A stretch of 64,000 nucleotides of DNA from Sinonovacula constricta (taxonomy: Eukaryota; Mollusca; Bivalvia; Cardiida; Solecurtidae). Numbering within the stretch: the first letter of the stretch is position 1; every line of letters begins with the position of its first letter. Location of the stretch: NCBI GenBank assembly GCA_007844125.1, contig CM017564.1, positions 17,636,594 to 17,700,593 on the forward strand, in the 5' to 3' direction. The position numbers were made by a program, and so were the translations under genes. Positions 59,301 through 64,000 of this stretch are shown here, piece after piece. Under the pieces are notes generated by a model. The model was not told where the DNA came from and ran no database searches. It was given only the letters and a program-made list of their open reading frames with translations.

Positions 59301-62300
59301 TTATTTGAAGTCTATTGACAATGTAAGAAAACTGGCGCAATCATTACTGAATTAACTTTTACAGAGTCCGATGAACATAGACAAATAAGGCATTTGAGAA
59401 AATTGGATTAAAATGGTTAATTAATGCCCTCTTTCTCATTGTTTACATTACGGTCCCATGAACGTCAAATTTTTGAGCTGTCATAACTCGCCCCGCGAAT
59501 TCAAATCAGATAAAATCGGATATTTCATATAGAATGCATTAACAGACACACTATCCAGATTGTATTTTATAAAGTTGACACTTTTGAAAATATGGTAGAT
59601 GCGTAGAAAGTGTTCGTTGTATTCAATATTGAATAATATCGAAAACCATTCAATTTAAAATATTTCGCGAAAACTGTTGACAATTTCCCGTTTTCACTAC
59701 TGCAAAATATCATTTGTGTCATTTAATTGATTAAATTTGCTTGATTAAAGGCTATATTTGTGAAATTGCTGAAAAATATTTTCAATAAAATACTTTATAA
59801 GTTAATTATTTCTTCATTTTATATCTTTTATAATTGCAGGATTTTTAACCACTGACATATTATGGTTGCAAGACATTTGAGAAATTGGCAGAAAAAACAT
59901 AAGGCACCCACAAGTTACCAAAATGTCGACAGTGAGTAAAGTTAGAAGTAAAACATATTCCAAGTAGCGTACCCAATTCCTGAAAAAAAAATCAGACATT
60001 TTAATTTATAAATTGGTAGGGGTCTACATACATGTGAACTTTTTCTGAGGCCAAAGTGGGACATTTTCATTTGCAAAGTGGAAGATTTATTTTCACATAA
60101 ACAAAAAAAGGAAGCTGTCTCATTCCAAGTAGGGAGATTTCTGAAAATGTGTAAACACCCTTCATTTGCTAATAATTTTGGATCTTAAAGGTGGGAGTCT
60201 CCCTCTAGAAATGGGAGCATTCACATGTATGTATGTAGTGAGTCACTGGACCAACACATAATCATGGTCTCTGGATCCCCCAAAATAATCTTAAAACCTC
60301 TCATGATTTTGTACACACTGACAAAAAACCACCAGGATATGTATCCTCCCTTTGTTTTTACACTGCACTTGATGTTAAGATTTAATTATTTTTTTTTACC
60401 TCATTGGCTTGTATGCTAGGAGGCAGAAGTCATAATTGTTGAATATATAGAGACAATAATATCACATTTGTCTGACATACCATAATCACAGTTCGAAATA
60501 ATGCTGGCTACAAACTGGAACAAAATTGTTGAAACGATCTGACTAGTGGCTCTTAGGAAAAAGGCGTCCCAAGGAGATCATGAATATGAACAGATCCTCC
60601 CAAAACTGCAGAAAGAGATATTTTGTGCTACTTTCATGTAAAATGCAGAAAAAGTAATAAGTTCATTGAAACCATATGTACTTTCTGTAATAAGAAAAAC
60701 CCAGAAGAGGTGAAACCTAGCAAGTTGACCGTCTGCAAGACTCTCTATTGACTGAGTCAGTGTCTGGTCAGTTTTAAATATTAAAGTTGGAAATTGTTTT
60801 GTCTTTCATCAGTTCTAATAATATTTAGATTAATATTAATAAACATTGTCTAATCATATAAATAATCCCAGGATAACAGTTTACATAATGGATGTGTAAG
60901 AAACAATATATTACTAAGCAGTGGCCTGATCGCCAGACCATTAAAGCAGGCACAGTCAAACTCAGTAACATTAAAATAATCTCTAATCCGCACCCAGCTG
61001 TTCATTATTAGATGAAGGGAAACAACTTCTGTAATAATTATATAATTATAAATATGTGATTAAAATACCTACACACGCACCATGTGTTTCAAAATATTTT
61101 GCGAAAAGCATGTTTATTTTTAGTGTCCTGTGGTTTGGTTGTGTCCGGAATTGGGTCCTCAACCAGTAGTCATTATATTCCAAGTTCTAAAAACCCCATG
61201 CCACCCCACTCTGGGGTCTCAAGCTCTTCCGCTGAGCAACCTTGGAGGACGTGTTTTGGGGAGAACCTCAATAGATAGTTCCCTCATCAGTGAAGATCCC
61301 TTATCTTGGCAGCCATCTTGGATAGTAATTTCAAGGGATTTTCAGATGAATTGTGTAGAAGCGTAGATTTTATTTTCTTAAAACTTCTTCATTTGTGGTC
61401 CAAAAATTAAAAGCTATACACCATTGGAAAGCTCTTCCAATTCATATTTTTAGAATACAATATTTTTAAAATTAATAAATGCACAAAGAATTAATACACA
61501 TGAATAAATAAAATTATTGGCTCATCGGATGAGCCAATAATTTTATTTAGACATCCTTAAACAAAATGAACAATGCATCTCCAAATAACTGAAAAACTGC
61601 TGTTGTAATGTCAAACTAAATTAATAATCATTACTGATGGCATGCCGCAGGTCAGCTGTATGGATCTATACAAAGCAGTATCAGATAGCTCTGTTATGTT
61701 AATGTTCTTCACTGTCTTGTTGTCTGGTCGCAGAGATGCAATGATTTTATTTGATTTGTCACACATTGCACTGATACAATTATTTTCAATCTCCATTAAA
61801 GCCATCTGTCCGACTATAATTGGTGTAAGAAGCCTTTACAGTTAGCCATCGGAGTAGAACCAAAGGTGCACCAAAGGCCAGGTTGTACAGCTCCCTTCTC
61901 TCCCCCGCCTTCTCCTTACTTGTTTCTTAAATTTTTTGTTTCAGTCTTTGAAATTTAATATTCATTTTGTTTAGAAGTTTAGAGGCAGTACCAACTTCCA
62001 AGAAGACCCTTACAGACAGGAAGACATTGATGGTCAGACCTACAGCAACCTTGTGACTAGAAACATGTCTAACAATACTCGGTACTTTGCGGACCCATGG
62101 ACCTATCACAAGTCGTCCTTCGGTACACCTTCCCACCCCTCACCGCTGGATCGGATTCGTGGCAGTGGTGGTGGTCATGATCGTTCCATGCTGGCTCTTG
62201 GGCGGAGTCAAGGCTTCAATGAGGAATCATTTGAGGCTAATCAATCATTTCCCAAATCATCCAAGACCAGGATACCCACACTGCCAGCAAGGAAAATTAA

Positions 62301-64000
62301 TTTAGAGAATTTCAAAGGTACTGTGAATTTTGTATGATATTTGACTTAAAAGTTTTTTCTGCCATTTTTACTAATATTTATTTATTCTTTGATATTTTAA
62401 CACTTTGTTTGACTGGTTCTGACCGGTCTAACATATTTAATTAGTAAAATATTTGTCTGATTTAACTCTCTAACTATAAGCATTTGCCCCGTTTTTGAAA
62501 TGGTCTGAGTGCCAGCCCCAGACAAGCGTTGCAAATTTTTCTCCCAATATTACACTGTAGAAATAGATCCTGTATAAAGCAAGCTTGCATGAAGACCTAG
62601 CTCTTAATTGGATTTGGGGCCAGTCGGGTCAAGGTCACTGTTACTAAAAATCGAATAACAGTTGCCAGTCAATAACTTAAGTTCGAATAAACCAGTCTAG
62701 CTGAAACTGAACAAGGCTAATGTGAATACAAAATGGGTGCTAAACATTTCTATCTTGTTAATTCTTGTCTTTTTCATTCCACAGGTGCAAACATGAATGA
62801 AGTTAGCTTCTCAACTGGTTGTAAGAAAAATATCCACAGTCAATCAGGATCCGACAGAAGCTTAGATCAGTCCTTGCTGGAGAAAAGTTTCAATACCAGT
62901 CTGACGAGGGAGATTCGTCTCTATGGAAACAAGAACGACAACAAGTCCAACTCATTGGAAACCTCCCAAATCTCCTCACAGGAGAGTAGCCACAACGGTT
63001 CATTAGGGGAGATAAATCATAATGCATCAACAGGGGAGAGAAGTCTAACAGATAGTATGTTGTTTTATAACTACATCAACATGGACGCTGGAACAGTGTT
63101 CCCTTCCACCGTGAGAAATCCAAATAAAGCTCTCTGCACTATTGATGGGAAAACTTCTGAGGTAAGAACAACAGCTCTTTAAGTCATTGTAAATTTTCTG
63201 TTTTGATTATCAAATGTCTGTTTTTCAATTATGTCACAACAGCTCAGTTATGGTCCTTACAGTCGAGTCCTACTATTGCTGACATATCAGCCAGAAGGCA
63301 CCCTCTGGTCCATACTCAGTTTTTGTTCCAATGGACCTCAAACCCAACTGGCAATGGTAGGGTGTTAAGAGGAGAAATATATTGTCTGTCTGCCTTAAAC
63401 TACTGTCTATTTAGTTTCACTAAACATCAATCAAAGACCATCAACGCATCTGGCATCGACCCCAGGTTCGAGAGGCTCTGGGCTCGAACCTTGACTGTAA
63501 CAAACCAATCTTTTTAAAAATAGTAGTGGTATAGTATAGTTGCCTTGCTAACACTACAGCTTATGAGGATGGTTGACTGGTCGGCAGGATAATGTCGAGA
63601 CAATTGGCAAGCATTTAACATTTATGTATTAATTGTTCTGTTCAATTTGTATTTAGTTAAAATAAATAATTTTCTTTTGTATTTTATTTCTCCTTAACTC
63701 TGATGTATAGCTATGTTGTTGTTTTTCTCTTTCTAGTAATACTGCTTAGACTGAAATGCACCATTAAGTATTTAATTATTTTTATCACATTTAAAATAGT
63801 AAGTTAATTACTAGGGATGCGGAGTATATCTGTATATCAAGGATTCTTGTTTGACCCTACACATACCCGTATGCTATTCCAGCTGTACCAATATATTACT
63901 GTTTTCATTTCAAAAGGAAACTGATGTGTTTTCTAAATGAGATTTTTCAATCTATTTCACTTATTTTTATACATACATACATATCTTTACAGTTAGCTAT
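59274..64000 (+). CDS. PASK: PAS domain-containing serine/threonine kinase, 5' part (runs off the window)
   Basis: Exon 1 is 59274-59293 (MAEELN plus two bases). Exon 2 is 61983-62317 and exon 3 is 62785-63161. A likely exon 4 starts at 63993 after tctttacag. Junction phases 2, 1 and 0 agree and give one frame of 244 codons before exon 4. Most of this is a Ser/Asn-rich disordered tail (NNTRYFADPWTYHKSS, SQISSQESSHNGSLG). Exon 3 ends VRNPNKALCTIDGKTSE, which fits the start of the first PAS domain of PASK (NPNKA, then TxD and KT-x-E). PASK is a nutrient-responsive kinase; its PAS domain regulates a C-terminal kinase domain that would lie beyond the window. Exon 1 assignment rests on phase and promoter context and is less sure than exons 2 and 3. 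Confidence 0.65.
59294..61982 (+). other. First intron of the PASK-like gene
   Basis: No exon seen. It contains a dispersed 250-bp repeat (about 61300-61526) related to the one at 39.8 kb, and a perfect 22-bp-arm palindrome. Confidence 0.5.
61505..61549. repeat. Perfect palindrome, 22-bp arms, 1-bp spacer
   Basis: Arms end ATTATTGGCTCATC and begin GATGAGCCAATAAT around a single G at 61527. The arm is the terminal sequence of the 39.8-kb/61.4-kb dispersed repeat. Confidence 0.95.
63464..63491. repeat. Small hairpin, 9-bp arms
   Basis: AGGTTCGAG and CTCGAACCT with a 10-base loop, in an intron. It contains a B-box-like GGTTCGA on each strand but no A box at the right distance. Confidence 0.6.

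Noticed and set aside
63464..63491. tRNA-like B box near the window end
   Set aside because: No A box at the expected distance; only a small hairpin is supported.

Overview
The window looks like nuclear DNA of an animal, most probably a mollusc and perhaps a bivalve (an inference from gene structure and repeat types). It is AT-rich and repeat-dense. Coding sequence is broken into small exons bounded by GT/AG sites, and it carries tRNA-derived SINEs, LINEs, MITEs, microsatellites and a Ty3/gypsy LTR retrotransposon. I see no bacterial operons, no CRISPR array and no confident free-standing tRNA or rRNA gene.

Layout. 0.9-6 kb: a decayed LINE on the minus strand (ORF1, then endonuclease and reverse transcriptase in broken frames). 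6-11.6 kb: gene-poor DNA with a large AT/GTAT microsatellite. 11.7-12.8 kb: a SAP-domain pseudo-exon on the minus strand, then an AGT-rich microsatellite and an orphan coding exon on the plus strand. 13-21 kb: mostly empty, with dispersed repeats. 21.5-22.6 kb: an endonuclease/exonuclease/phosphatase domain with one in-frame stop and no reverse transcriptase after it. 24.9-32.4 kb: a complete LTR retrotransposon with almost identical 1.35-kb LTRs, a TATAT target duplication, and integrase placed before reverse transcriptase. That copia-like order inside a gypsy-like element matches the Gmr1-like group. 33-38 kb: microsatellites, a broken LINE ORF1 and coding-like pieces near 36.3-36.6 kb. 38.4 kb: a SINE with clean target duplications. 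40-48.4 kb: a 2-kb segment present twice, the second copy embedded in a large 62-bp minisatellite.

The real host genes are at the right end. A minus-strand gene (50.3-55.1 kb) can be assembled from five coding exons into a 265-residue protein with three U1/matrin-type zinc fingers. All four coding introns are phase 1, and the third finger is completed only by splicing. A plus-strand gene starts at 59.27 kb and runs off the window. Its third coding exon ends in a sequence resembling the start of the first PAS domain of PAS-domain kinase (PASK). The two genes diverge from a short CpG-rich region near 59.2-59.3 kb that probably serves both. Three inverted-repeat DNA elements (56.7-59.0 kb) sit in what would be the first intron of the zinc-finger gene.

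The most unusual items are the retrotransposon's gene order and hairpin-bearing LTR minisatellite, the intronic minisatellite whose every unit carries a consensus-like 5' splice site on the gene's sense strand, and the duplicated segment lying inside the 62-bp array.
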